DNA from: Ruminococcus sp.
GTDB lineage: Bacteria > Bacillota > Clostridia > Oscillospirales > Ruminococcaceae
Assembly: GCA_023667165.1 (NCBI GenBank)
Contig: JAMPAO010000001.1
Location: forward strand, 50,047 to 114,046
DNA: 64,000 nt
Reading direction: 5' to 3'
Below the pieces are notes generated by a model. That model was not told the origin of the DNA and made no database searches. It saw only the letters and a program-made list of their open reading frames with translations. The position numbers were made by a program, and so were the translations under genes. Of the stretch, positions 24,673 through 33,880 are shown piece by piece. Every line of letters starts with the position of its first letter. The first letter of the stretch is position 1.

Positions 24673-24792
24673 GCAATGCATAAAAATAACGCCATAGTTC
24701 GGAAAAGCGAATAAATTCGGCAGCCATGCCGCACCCGCTCTTTATAACCGTCTTGACAGGCGTTGAGAGGCAATGTCAAAATATCCCGGCAT

Positions 24793-24835
24793 AAAAAACG
24801 GAACGTGCATTTCTGAACAGCACATTCCGTTTTTT
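24793..24835. terminator. Bidirectional terminator between the ansA unit and pcrA
   Basis: AAAAAACGGAACGTGC (24793-24808) and GCACATTCCGTTTTTT (24820-24835) form a 16-bp stem with one mismatch. The A/T runs on both sides let it serve the converging genes. Confidence 0.85.
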
Positions 24836-24851
24836 ATTCAAAGCTCTGCGG

Positions 24852-27227
24852 TTACAACTTAACGATCTTGGCATATTTCGCCATTATTTTTTTTGTTCCT
24901 ATACCTCCGTCAAAGGAAATTTCCAACAGATGATCATTGCCCATCTCCTTGGTCATAGTCACCGTTCCCTCACCGAACTTGTTATGCTTTACCCTGTCAC
25001 CGACCTTGAAATCCATTGACTGACTTTTCTTAAAGGTTTCCATTTTCTTGCTGGCAAGGTGACTTTGAAGATTATAGTTATGCACCGGAAGGATTATCCC
25101 GTCGTCTGTCTGCATGGTCACTGCTTCAGCGGTACCGTCAATTTTATCTATACATTCCTTGTCGATCTCTTTTATAAATCTCGACTGTATGTTACGCTGG
25201 GTCGTACCGAACAGCATCCTCTGCTTGGCATAGGTGATATAGAGCTTTTCTCTTGCACGGGTAATGCCTACATATGCCAAACGGCGTTCCTCTTCAAGAT
25301 CGTCCGGATCTCCGGCAGAACGCAAAGACGGAAATATTCCGTCCTCCATTCCCACAATGAATACCGTGGGAAACTCCAGACCCTTGGCTGAATGCATAGT
25401 CATCATACACACAGCGTCGGCGTCGGCAGTGAGCTTATCGGTGTCGGTGTAAAGAGATATTTCTTCCAAAAAACCCGAAAGAGTAGGCTCTTCCTCTGTT
25501 CCCTCTCTTTCCTGCATATATGTGAGAATATTTGATTTAAGCTCCTCGATATTTTCAAGACGCACCGCACCCTCGTCACCCTGCGTTTTAAGCATAGCGG
25601 CATAGCCGCTTTTTTCAAGGATCATATCGAACAGTTCATCAATAGGAAGCGTTTCGGACGCTTTGGCTATGGATTCAAACATATCCGCAGTTTTCATAAG
25701 TGAAGCCGATTTTTTGCTTAGAGGAGCATACGTGTCGGAATTTTTCATGACTTCTACCGGCGGCACCTTCAAATCAAGGGATATCTGCTCTATCATGGAA
25801 AGAGTACTTTCTCCTATGCCTCTTTTCGGCTCGTTGACTATCCTTTTGAACCTAAGCATATCGTTTGGATTGTTGATCACCGACAGATAGGCGATAATAT
25901 CCTTTATCTCCTTGCGGTCGTAAAAACGCATTCCGCCTATTACGCGGTAAGGTATACCGCATGAGGTAAACGCCTTTTCCACTGAGTTTGACTGGGCGTT
26001 CATACGGTACAGCACGGCAAAATCGCTGTATTTTTTTCCTTTTTTTACTTCTTCGGCAATGGTACGGGCAACAAAATTCGACTCACCCTGCTCATCGGAG
26101 GATTTATATACGGTTATTTTCTCTCCGTCTCCTTTATCCGTCCACAGCCGTTTTTCTTTTCTGCCGTTATTGTTGGCAATTACGGTGTTGGCGGCGTCAA
26201 GAATATAACGCATTGAACGATAATTTTGCTCGAGCCTTATGACCGTACAGTCCGCAAACTGATCTTCAAAGGAAAGGATATTCTCTATCGTCGCCCCTCT
26301 GAATCGATATATCGACTGGTCGTCATCGCCTACCACACATAGATTTTTGTTCTTTTCCGCAAGCAGTGAAACCAGCTTGTACTGAGCCGTATTGGTATCC
26401 TGGTACTCGTCCACCATTATATATTTATAAAGATTTTGATAATGCTCCAGCACGTCCGGATGCTGCTCAAAAAGCTGCACTGTCAGCATTATTATATCGT
26501 CAAAATCAAGAGCGTCGGATACTCTAAGCCTTGTACGGTATTCACGGTATATCTTTGCTATTTTGCCGAGGCGGTAATCCGCACCGGCATTTTCCGCATA
26601 CATTTCCGGAGTAATGAGCTTATCCTTTGCGGAGGATATTTCCGACAAAATCATTTTTGGAGAAAAAGCTTTTTCCGATATATCGCAGACATCCATACAC
26701 GTCTTTATAAGCCGGAGACTGTCGTCGCTGTCATATATCGTAAATCCGGAAGAATAACCCAAACGGTTTATCTCTCTGCGCAGTATACGCACACAGGCTG
26801 AATGAAAGGTAGACGCATGGATCCGTCTTCCATCTTCATCTCCGAGCATTGCCGCAAGACGATTTTTCAGTTCGTCGGCAGCTTTATTTGTAAAGGTGAT
26901 CGCAAGAATATTCCACGGATTAACGGGATCATGCGAAATAATATCTCTGAGCCTTGAAACCGTATTATCCGAACGGCCGCCGTCATATTTTTTCAGAAAA
27001 TCCATATCCTCTTCGGAAAGTGAATAACCGCTTTCATCATTGTACGCATTTCCGAAAAGAACCATATTGGCGATACGATTAACAAGAACAGTGGTTTTTC
27101 CGCTTCCTGCCCCCGCAAGGATAAGTACGGGTCCGTTTACCGCAAAAACCGCTTCCTTTTGCATATCGTTCATTCGCTCAAAATATTTGTTCAGCGCGGA
27201 TCTTTTGGCGTTTATGAAGTCATCCAT
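24852..27227 (-). CDS. pcrA: ATP-dependent DNA helicase PcrA/UvrD
   Basis: A 3'-5' superfamily 1 helicase for nucleotide excision repair, replication restart and removal of bound proteins. The 791 residues show all SF1A motifs: Walker A AGAGSGKTT (38-46), ITFTNKAADELKNR, DEYQDTN, DDDQSIYRFRGA, EQNYRS, MTMHSAKGLEF and YVGITRARE. The C-terminus has the Tudor-like RNA-polymerase-binding tail typical of PcrA (KVGDRVKHNKFGEGTV). AGGAGAGAG precedes the ATG. It stands alone between a bidirectional terminator and a divergent regulator gene; a -10 candidate (TATAAT, 27378-27373 on the minus strand) lies in the upstream gap. Confidence 0.95.
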   Translation of the reverse strand: MDDFINAKRSALNKYFERMNDMQKEAVFAVNGPVLILAGAGSGKTTVLVNRIANMVLFGNAYNDESGYSLSEEDMDFLKKYDGGRSDNTVSRLRDIISHDPVNPWNILAITFTNKAADELKNRLAAMLGDEDGRRIHASTFHSACVRILRREINRLGYSSGFTIYDSDDSLRLIKTCMDVCDISEKAFSPKMILSEISSAKDKLITPEMYAENAGADYRLGKIAKIYREYRTRLRVSDALDFDDIIMLTVQLFEQHPDVLEHYQNLYKYIMVDEYQDTNTAQYKLVSLLAEKNKNLCVVGDDDQSIYRFRGATIENILSFEDQFADCTVIRLEQNYRSMRYILDAANTVIANNNGRKEKRLWTDKGDGEKITVYKSSDEQGESNFVARTIAEEVKKGKKYSDFAVLYRMNAQSNSVEKAFTSCGIPYRVIGGMRFYDRKEIKDIIAYLSVINNPNDMLRFKRIVNEPKRGIGESTLSMIEQISLDLKVPPVEVMKNSDTYAPLSKKSASLMKTADMFESIAKASETLPIDELFDMILEKSGYAAMLKTQGDEGAVRLENIEELKSNILTYMQEREGTEEEPTLSGFLEEISLYTDTDKLTADADAVCMMTMHSAKGLEFPTVFIVGMEDGIFPSLRSAGDPDDLEEERRLAYVGITRAREKLYITYAKQRMLFGTTQRNIQSRFIKEIDKECIDKIDGTAEAVTMQTDDGIILPVHNYNLQSHLASKKMETFKKSQSMDFKVGDRVKHNKFGEGTVTMTKEMGNDHLLEISFDGGIGTKKIMAKYAKIVKL

Positions 27228-27469
27228 TGTTTAAACTCTCTCCTAAAAACTGCGGATCAATAGCATATATAAATCCGTCCCATAGTCATCTCTTGTTCAG
27301 AATGCACAAAATAATCACATAGTCTTGAATAAATATATTGATAATCACTGCACATCTGATGTATCTCTAACTATTATAGCACATTTTCATTTTTATAGGA
27401 ATAGTATTTTATGAGATTTAACATTTTTATAATAATTATTTTTCAAGATATAAAAATTTATTTTACCCC

Positions 27470-27498
27470 TTGAAGTATTTGAAAAAATATGATACAAT
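27470..27498 (+). promoter_or_regulatory. Promoter of the DtxR/MntR-GH5 unit
   Basis: TTGAAG (27470-27475) and TACAAT (27493-27498) have a 17-nt spacer. The segment TTTACCCCTTGAA is identical to that at the diguanylate cyclase promoter. The rest of the 27228-27469 gap is AT-rich and, apart from a possible pcrA -10, shows nothing I can name. Confidence 0.65.
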
Positions 27499-27532
27499 GT
27501 TATAAACTACTATTTTTAAAGAAGGTGGCAGA

Positions 27533-27916
27533 TTGGCAATTTATGAATCGGGAGAGGATTATCTGGAAACTATCCTCCTGCTGCACAATAAGACCGGCTT
27601 TGTTAGATCTGTGGATATCGCTTCAGAGCTTAACTATTCAAAGCCCAGTATCAGCAGAGCTATGAATATTTTAAAAGAAAACGGTCTGATAACAGTGGAA
27701 AACGGCGGTCAGATCCTGCTTACGGAGGAGGGCAGAAAAAGAGCTGAAGGAGTTTATGAACGTCATGTTATCATTACGGAGTTTTTTGAAAATGTGCTGG
27801 GAGTGGATCATGATATCGCTTCTCATGACGCCTGCAAGATCGAGCATATCATCAGCGAGGAAAGCTACGGCAGACTGAAAGCCTTTACGGCGGGTTTCAG
27901 ATCAAACAAAAAATGA
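27533..27916 (+). CDS. DtxR/MntR-family metal-dependent repressor
   Basis: The 127-residue protein starts with a winged helix (YESGEDYLETILLLHNK, SVDIASELNYSKPSISRAMN) and continues with the metal-binding dimer domain (GVYERHVIITEFFENVLGV, HDACKIEHIISEES), in which the His/Glu/Asp residues bind Mn2+ or Fe2+. It lacks the SH3 domain of long DtxR proteins, so it is of the short MntR type. The start is TTG at 27533 behind AAGAAGGTGG. It is followed 22 nt later by a GH5 lipoprotein, an unusual partner for a metal regulator. Confidence 0.85.
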   Translation: MAIYESGEDYLETILLLHNKTGFVRSVDIASELNYSKPSISRAMNILKENGLITVENGGQILLTEEGRKRAEGVYERHVIITEFFENVLGVDHDIASHDACKIEHIISEESYGRLKAFTAGFRSNKK

Positions 27917-27938
27917 AATGCGAAAGGAATTTACCAAG

Positions 27939-29135
27939 ATGAAATTCAAAAGAATTTTTAGTCTTTTCACCGCTGCTGCTGTCATATCGGCAGCCACCGG
28001 CTGCGGAAAAACAGCGGAAATCCAACCGGATGAAACATCGGTTCCCGCTGAACAGACATTAGAGCAGACGGCGGATTCTCCGGACAGTTCGGACGGATTT
28101 GTTTCCTCAAAAGCAAGCGAATACGACAAGCTGCGCATTTCCGTTGACGGCAGCAAATTCAAGGTAGACGGAAAGGAGCTTTGGATAAACGACGTAAATA
28201 CCCCGTGGCAGAACTGGAACGATTTCGGCGGAAATTTTGAAGAGGAATTCTGGGACAGTCATTTTGAGGAACTTCATAAGGCGGGAGTAAACGCAACAAG
28301 GATATGGGTAAACTGCAACGGTATGAGCATAGTACGCTTGAAAAGCGACGGCACGGTGCAGCAGGTAAAGGATCAGCATTGGACGGATCTGGATAAGCTC
28401 TTTGAGCTTGCGGAAAAGCATGATATATACGTCATGGCTACCCTGCTCTCCTTTGACCATTTCAAGGACGGCAACGCAGGCTGCGAGAATTTCCGCGCAC
28501 TTGTACAGAGCGAGGAAGCTACACAGTCTTACATCGACGAATATGTCGTACCCTTTGTTAAAAGATACGGAGGCAGTCCCAGTCTGTGGAGCATTGACTT
28601 GATGAACGAACCCGACTGGGTAAAAGAAAACGCCGAATGCGGTCAGATAGGCTGGGAGCATCTTTCCAGGTTCTTCGCCCAATGCTCTGCGGCTATCCAT
28701 GACAATTCCGACGAGCTTGTAACGGTAGGTCTTGGAATGATAAAATACAATTCCGACAAATACGACGGCAACTATGTTTCCGACGAATATTTCAAGGAAC
28801 TGGCGGGCGACAGCGCATACTTGGATTTCTATTCTCCCCACTATTATTTCTGGCAGAATTCATATATGGGTTACCCCTTTGAGCAGTCCCCCGTATCATT
28901 CGGTCTTGACGGCACAAAGCCGGCGGTAATAGGAGAAGCTGCGGTTCTCAGCGAAAGCGGACGAACTGCGGATCAAGATTATGAAAATGCATACAGCAAC
29001 GGCTGGGACGGCGTTATGGCATGGACATCCAACGGCGTTGACGCCTGCGGAAGCCTTGACGATCTTATGCCTGCGGTGACTAAAATGAAAGAAACTGCTG
29101 TTGACAAAATATTCCCGTTGGGATATGAGGAATAA
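27939..29135 (+). CDS. GH5-type glycoside hydrolase lipoprotein (mannanase/cellulase-like)
   Basis: It probably cuts beta-1,4-linked plant polysaccharide at the cell surface. The 398 residues have a lipobox ATGC (Cys22), a short Ser/Thr/Glu linker and a TIM-barrel of GH5 clan A. The acid/base Glu224 lies in IDLMNEPDW, the nucleophile Glu333 in AVIGEAAV, and the substrate-site pattern SPHYYFW (around 299-305) is present. The beginning of the domain (ELWINDVNTPWQNW) is typical of beta-mannanase-like GH5. I chose the ATG at 27939 because AAAGGA lies 11 nt upstream and a lipoprotein signal follows directly. Confidence 0.8.
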   Translation: MKFKRIFSLFTAAAVISAATGCGKTAEIQPDETSVPAEQTLEQTADSPDSSDGFVSSKASEYDKLRISVDGSKFKVDGKELWINDVNTPWQNWNDFGGNFEEEFWDSHFEELHKAGVNATRIWVNCNGMSIVRLKSDGTVQQVKDQHWTDLDKLFELAEKHDIYVMATLLSFDHFKDGNAGCENFRALVQSEEATQSYIDEYVVPFVKRYGGSPSLWSIDLMNEPDWVKENAECGQIGWEHLSRFFAQCSAAIHDNSDELVTVGLGMIKYNSDKYDGNYVSDEYFKELAGDSAYLDFYSPHYYFWQNSYMGYPFEQSPVSFGLDGTKPAVIGEAAVLSESGRTADQDYENAYSNGWDGVMAWTSNGVDACGSLDDLMPAVTKMKETAVDKIFPLGYEE

Positions 29136-29149
29136 TATTTGACAAATAT

Positions 29150-29182
29150 AAACAGGTGCGTTTCATTTCGGCGCACCTGTTT
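29150..29182. terminator. Bidirectional terminator between the GH5 gene and the flavoprotein gene
   Basis: AAACAGGTGCG (29150-29160) and CGCACCTGTTT (29172-29182) form a perfect 11-bp stem. It overlaps the first base pairs of the flavoprotein's TAA stop on the other strand. Confidence 0.75.
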
Positions 29183-30209
29183 ATTTCATAAATCCAAATT
29201 TCGGCGACAATCGCGCGGTAAACCGCCACTGGCTTTTCATATAGCTGTGCAGCGGTTCAAGGCTCTTTTTATATTCGGAAAGAACCTTTTTGCTGTCTGT
29301 GAAATATTCCGTTACAGCCGACCCAGCCAAATGACCGCTTTCCAAAGCGGAGGATATCCCCTCTCCCATGGGATTTAAGAAACCCGCCGCTTCTCCCGAA
29401 AGCAATATCCTGCCTGAGCCGCATTTTATGGGACATCCTGCCGTGACCTGCGGCATTATCCATTTGTCCTCACGGACTGTCGTGTAAATCTCAAGGGAAT
29501 GACGTTTTTTCATATACTCCGTAAAAGTTTCGAAATAATGCTCTGCCCTGCTTACGTCTGTCACCGCCGTTCCGAGCAAAATATAATCGTCCTTGAAGTT
29601 GAGCCATGCGTCATATTGAGATAACTCGGGTTGAAGATATGCATAAAAATAATGCTTGTCGAGATCCGCATTTCCTTTTATATATTTCTGATATGTATAC
29701 ACATAGCTTTGCGGATATCCCGATATCCTGCGGCTGACCGACCCCGCCGCTCCATCGCAGGCGATAAGATAGGCGGCTTTTTCGCTGTATTCATTGCCGG
29801 ATGAGCTAAATACTGCCTTTACGCAGTTTGCTTCCTCTTCAGTCCGTATCACCGAAGTATCGTCCCGCAGCTCCGCTCCTGCGCAAACAGCTTTCCGTAC
29901 AAGGAAATCGTCAAAGGAACTGCGCCGGCAATTTATGCCGTTCTGCTCAAAACGATATTCCCTGCCGCCGTCGTCGGTAAATACCATACCCTTAACAAAA
30001 AAAGGTCTGCACATAACAGCTTCGGGAACGCTTTCCCCGAAATAGCTCCCAATAAGCTCAACGGATTTTCTTATAAGCTGACCCGAACAGGATTTATAAC
30101 GGGGCAGCTTTGCTTTTTCCGCAATAAGAACCTTAAAGCCTTTATCTGCAAGAATTTTTGCCGCGGCGCAGCCTGCGGGACCCGCTCCCGCGATTATAAC
30201 ATCATACAT
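29181..30209 (-). CDS. FAD-dependent oxidoreductase, geranylgeranyl reductase family
   Basis: The 342-residue protein opens with the dinucleotide fold VIIAGAGPAGCAAAKIL and shows the family's second FAD site LLSGEAAGFLNPMGEGI. Members reduce isoprenoid chains or act on other hydrophobic substrates; this one lacks any clue to its substrate. A short Cys pair (KSCSGQLIRKSV) follows the first motif, as in several anaerobe members. It starts 11 nt after the helicase gene, so it probably belongs to the same transcript as the TerB-ATPase-helicase module, either by function or as a passenger. Confidence 0.82.
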   Translation of the reverse strand: MYDVIIAGAGPAGCAAAKILADKGFKVLIAEKAKLPRYKSCSGQLIRKSVELIGSYFGESVPEAVMCRPFFVKGMVFTDDGGREYRFEQNGINCRRSSFDDFLVRKAVCAGAELRDDTSVIRTEEEANCVKAVFSSSGNEYSEKAAYLIACDGAAGSVSRRISGYPQSYVYTYQKYIKGNADLDKHYFYAYLQPELSQYDAWLNFKDDYILLGTAVTDVSRAEHYFETFTEYMKKRHSLEIYTTVREDKWIMPQVTAGCPIKCGSGRILLSGEAAGFLNPMGEGISSALESGHLAGSAVTEYFTDSKKVLSEYKKSLEPLHSYMKSQWRFTARLSPKFGFMK

Positions 30210-30220
30210 AACGTTTCTCC

Positions 30221-32452
30221 TTACGCTTCACCGTTCCAACTCCTTATCCTGCTCTTCATTCCTTCTATATCAAGAATGCCGTAAGCAAATCCTTTTTTTA
30301 TAAGCTCCTCGGGAAGATATTCGTCATATTTTTCAAACAGAGGCACTTCATTTGGGTAAACCAGTTCCATAGGATCAAGAGGCTTTTTTTCCATTTCCGA
30401 CAGCACTCTGAAAAATTCATCCTTGTCCGCTTTCATCTTAAATTGTATAAAATACGGACGTGATGAGTCCATTCCCTTTATACCCAAATAAGCTGCGCAT
30501 TTTATTTTAATAAAACGCTCCATTGCAAGAAAAGCATACGACCCCAACCACGGAAACAGACACCACATATCCCCGCCAAGACATATAAGAGGCTCGTTTA
30601 TAAGTCCGGAATTTACCGCTGTGCGTCTTGCAAGCTCCAACCTTGCGGCAGCGTTTTTCATCATATAGGGATAGCTTTTATCCTCCCGCAGAACCTGCTT
30701 CATACGCTCAAGTATCTTTGTATTTATATCCCCGGGGCAATCTCCGAAATATGCAGGCACCTTTCCCTTTACCTGCTCGCAGTAAACAAGGCGCCGTTTG
30801 TGATCTACTTCTTCCACTACCCACACATGACCGGCAAGCGCTATCTTTTCTCCTGCGGGAGGCGGCATTACGATAGTTCCGAGCTCCTGCGATCCCCAGC
30901 GCACGGTATATTCTTCATTTTCCTGAAATACCGCATAAAACTTAAAGGAATTGATTATCCGCTCCCCTGCCATTCCCACGATAAGTCCGCCGTTTTCCGT
31001 TCGTTGGATATGTTCGGTAGATATAAGATGGCGCAGCATTATCTTAAAGTCATCCTGAGTTATACGGTGAAATATTTTCAAGGTAAGCACCTTTGAAGCA
31101 AGTGCGGCGGGCGACATCTCTCCGCAGGAAGCAAGGGTACTCATAGTTTGATGATACAGTAAGCTGAAAGGCAGCCTGTCCAGTTTAGGCGGCTCTACCC
31201 AACGCTCCTCCATGTAAAGCTGTACAAGAGCAATACCCTGTATTAGTTTCCAAGGAACGGTTTCCGGAAGCATGGCTCTCGGTTCCGGCATATCCTCTCT
31301 TATAACGAACCACATTTCGGGAGGCAGATCGCGTCTGCCTGTGCGTCCCATTCTCTGCAAAAAGGAGGAAACGGTAAAGGGCGCGTCTATCTGAAAGGCT
31401 CGCTCCAATCTGCCTATATCTATGCCAAGCTCCAAAGTAGCGGTAGTAACTGTAGTCATAAAGCATTCATCGTCTTTCATGGCTTCCTCGGCAGTTTCTC
31501 TGTAGGAAACAGACAGATTTCCGTGATGAATGAGAAATCTGTCCGGCTCATGCTTTGATTCGCAGTACTGCCTTAGCGTGGTGGTGACCGCTTCGCATTC
31601 CTCACGGGAATTGACAAAAACAAGACACTTTTTTCCCCGTGTATGCTCAAAGATATATCCTATGCCGCCGTCGGCATATTCGGGAGCTGTATCGGTGGAA
31701 ATATCCAAAGCGGGCATAGCTGATATTTCCTTATCCTCTCCCGCCTGGGGACCGGAAACATAAAAATGCTCCATTGACAGCCGCCATTTTGCGCTTTTTG
31801 CGGCTATTTTCGGTATTACGGTGCTTCTGCCCGTACCCCATGAAAGGAAATCTCCCGTACCCTCAAGATCGCCTATGGTAGCTGACAAGCCTATTCGCCT
31901 CGGATTTACTCCCGCAAGGCGCGACAAACGCTCTATCAGACAAACGGTCTGTCCTCCCCTGTCGCCTCTCATTAAAGAATGTACCTCGTCTATCACGATA
32001 AATCGCAGATCCCCGAACAGCTTGGGGATAATATTGTGCTTTCTCAGAAGCAGCGCTTCCAATGATTCGGGGGTTATCTGCAATATTCCCGACGGCTTTT
32101 TCAGCAGCTTTGCCTTATGCGACTGAGCAACGTCGCCGTGCCAGTGCCACACGGGAATATCCGCCTCGTCGCAAAGATAGTTTAATCTTATAAACTGATC
32201 GTTTATAAGAGCTTTCAGCGGTCCTATGTATATTGCCCCCACCGATGAGGGCATATTTTCCGAAAAAAGGGTAAGTATCGGAAAAAAAGCCGCTTCGGTT
32301 TTCCCGGAAGCTGTGGACGCGCTCAGAAGAACATTATCATCGGTATTGAATATTGCATCGGCTGCCGCTGCCTGTATGGCTCTTAGGGATTCCCAATTAT
32401 TCCGATAGATAAAATCTCTTATAAATGGGGCGTATCTATTGAAAATATCCAT
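30221..32452 (-). CDS. Lhr-like DEAD/DEAH-box helicase (BrxHI-like)
   Basis: The 743-residue superfamily 2 helicase has Walker A STASGKTE (46-53), DEVH (155-158), SAT (190-192) and motif VI FLQRMGRTGRR, with a long C-terminal part of Lhr character. The start at 32452 is set by AAAAAAGGTGAT; an in-frame GTG at 32461 sits inside that site. It is the third gene of a module after a TerB-domain protein and a DUF2791-like ATPase. In type 2 BREX systems an Lhr-like helicase (BrxHI) accompanies a DUF2791-type ATPase (BrxD), so a role in defence or DNA processing is a reasonable inference. No methylase or PglZ gene is nearby. Confidence 0.82.
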   Translation of the reverse strand: MDIFNRYAPFIRDFIYRNNWESLRAIQAAAADAIFNTDDNVLLSASTASGKTEAAFFPILTLFSENMPSSVGAIYIGPLKALINDQFIRLNYLCDEADIPVWHWHGDVAQSHKAKLLKKPSGILQITPESLEALLLRKHNIIPKLFGDLRFIVIDEVHSLMRGDRGGQTVCLIERLSRLAGVNPRRIGLSATIGDLEGTGDFLSWGTGRSTVIPKIAAKSAKWRLSMEHFYVSGPQAGEDKEISAMPALDISTDTAPEYADGGIGYIFEHTRGKKCLVFVNSREECEAVTTTLRQYCESKHEPDRFLIHHGNLSVSYRETAEEAMKDDECFMTTVTTATLELGIDIGRLERAFQIDAPFTVSSFLQRMGRTGRRDLPPEMWFVIREDMPEPRAMLPETVPWKLIQGIALVQLYMEERWVEPPKLDRLPFSLLYHQTMSTLASCGEMSPAALASKVLTLKIFHRITQDDFKIMLRHLISTEHIQRTENGGLIVGMAGERIINSFKFYAVFQENEEYTVRWGSQELGTIVMPPPAGEKIALAGHVWVVEEVDHKRRLVYCEQVKGKVPAYFGDCPGDINTKILERMKQVLREDKSYPYMMKNAAARLELARRTAVNSGLINEPLICLGGDMWCLFPWLGSYAFLAMERFIKIKCAAYLGIKGMDSSRPYFIQFKMKADKDEFFRVLSEMEKKPLDPMELVYPNEVPLFEKYDEYLPEELIKKGFAYGILDIEGMKSRIRSWNGEA

Positions 32453-32548
32453 ATAAATCACCTTTTTTGGGGAAAATATTTGACAGACTGCTTTGCTTAT
32501 TTTCGGTAATTGTATGCAGCGGCTTTTTCACTGCCCGGATTTTTGCCT

Positions 32549-33880
32549 CTATATATCAAATTCCGCAAATTCTTCTTTTATCTCACTGTCGTCCTCCGGC
32601 TGCGACCTTGCATATTCAAACCTGTCCGAGGACAGCAGCTCGGTAATATTGACCTTTGGATTTTGATAAACGATATTGAGCAGCTCGATAAAATCTCTTA
32701 TGACCTCGCGTGGAGTTATGTTAACATCTGCACCTATCCTGCCGAATTCTATCTTGATAAAATTGACCATATCCTCCTGGGAAATATTGGGAGTATAATC
32801 AAAAAGCATCCCGTGAATTTCCGCAAGCTTTTCAATAAGCACCAGCATTTCCTCATAGGTAAGAGCCGACAGCTTTATCACGGGAGCCAGCATATCCTTT
32901 ATGCCGTCGTCCCCTCTTCCGAAGCGCCCCTCCGCAAGACGGGAACGCAGCGCCTCATAGCTGTAAACGCCCCTTCTCGCGTCCTCAATGCACTGAGGCG
33001 TTCCCCCCATGATAATACCGAGGTATTTTGCCTTGCCTTGAAGAGTGTCGTTGTACATGGTAAGTATCTTCTCGTAATTATATTGACGGGTAATGCTGTT
33101 GGGGATCTTATAAATATTCACAAGCTCGTCTATCAGCACAAGAAAGCCGCTGTAGCCTGCCTGACGGAAGAAAAAGGAAAACAGTTTGATATACTCGTAC
33201 CAATCGTCATCGGTGATGATGATATTTACTCCCAGCTCCGCCTTGGCTTCGCTTTTGGTATGATATTCTCCTCTAAACCACTTTATTACTCCCGCTTTTA
33301 TTTCATCGTTCCCGTTTACATAGGAATTATAGTAAAGAGTAAGAAGCCTTGCAAAATCAAATCCGTGTACCATCTCGTTAAGAGAGCTTATAACGCTGTA
33401 TATCCTTTTTTCAACCGCGGCGTTAAATTCGGGACTGTCCGCAGACAAGCCGCTCTCAGCCGCCGTTTCCGTTTGAACGCTGCTTATCCATCTGTCGAGA
33501 ATAAGCGAAAGCGCTCCCCCCTCGGGTCTGGTTTTTGTTGACAGATTGCCGATAAGCTCCTTGTAAGTTGCAAGTCCCTGACCCTTTGTACCCTGCAAGC
33601 GTCTTTCGGGAGAAAGATCGGCGTCCGCAGTGACAAAATTCCTGTCCATTACATAATTCCTTACGGTTTGCAGAAGGAAACTCTTGCCGCTGCCGTATTT
33701 TCCGACTATAAAGCGAAAAGTCGCTCCTCCGTCGGATATTATATCAACGTCGTGCAGCAGCGCGTTTATTTCCGTTTCCCGTCCTACGGTAATATAGGGC
33801 AGTCCCACTCTCGGCACAACTCCGCCTTTCAGAGAATTTATAACCGTGGAGGCTATTCTTTTTGGGATCTTCATTTTCAT
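32549..33880 (-). CDS. P-loop ATPase of the DUF2791 (BrxD-like) family
   Basis: The 443 residues have Walker A IVGKYGSGKSFLL (58-70), followed by the family segment TADADLSPERRLQG and a hydrophobic Walker B, FLVLIDEL (246-253). IIMGGTPQCIEDARRGVYSY is similar to the sensor region of BrxD-type ATPases and to ORC/Cdc6-like AAA+ proteins. Such proteins may load or control a DNA helicase. Its ATG overlaps the stop of the TerB gene (ATGA at 33880-33877), so the two are translationally coupled. The helicase gene follows 96 nt later. The substrate is unknown. Confidence 0.82.
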   Translation of the reverse strand: MKMKIPKRIASTVINSLKGGVVPRVGLPYITVGRETEINALLHDVDIISDGGATFRFIVGKYGSGKSFLLQTVRNYVMDRNFVTADADLSPERRLQGTKGQGLATYKELIGNLSTKTRPEGGALSLILDRWISSVQTETAAESGLSADSPEFNAAVEKRIYSVISSLNEMVHGFDFARLLTLYYNSYVNGNDEIKAGVIKWFRGEYHTKSEAKAELGVNIIITDDDWYEYIKLFSFFFRQAGYSGFLVLIDELVNIYKIPNSITRQYNYEKILTMYNDTLQGKAKYLGIIMGGTPQCIEDARRGVYSYEALRSRLAEGRFGRGDDGIKDMLAPVIKLSALTYEEMLVLIEKLAEIHGMLFDYTPNISQEDMVNFIKIEFGRIGADVNITPREVIRDFIELLNIVYQNPKVNITELLSSDRFEYARSQPEDDSEIKEEFAEFDI

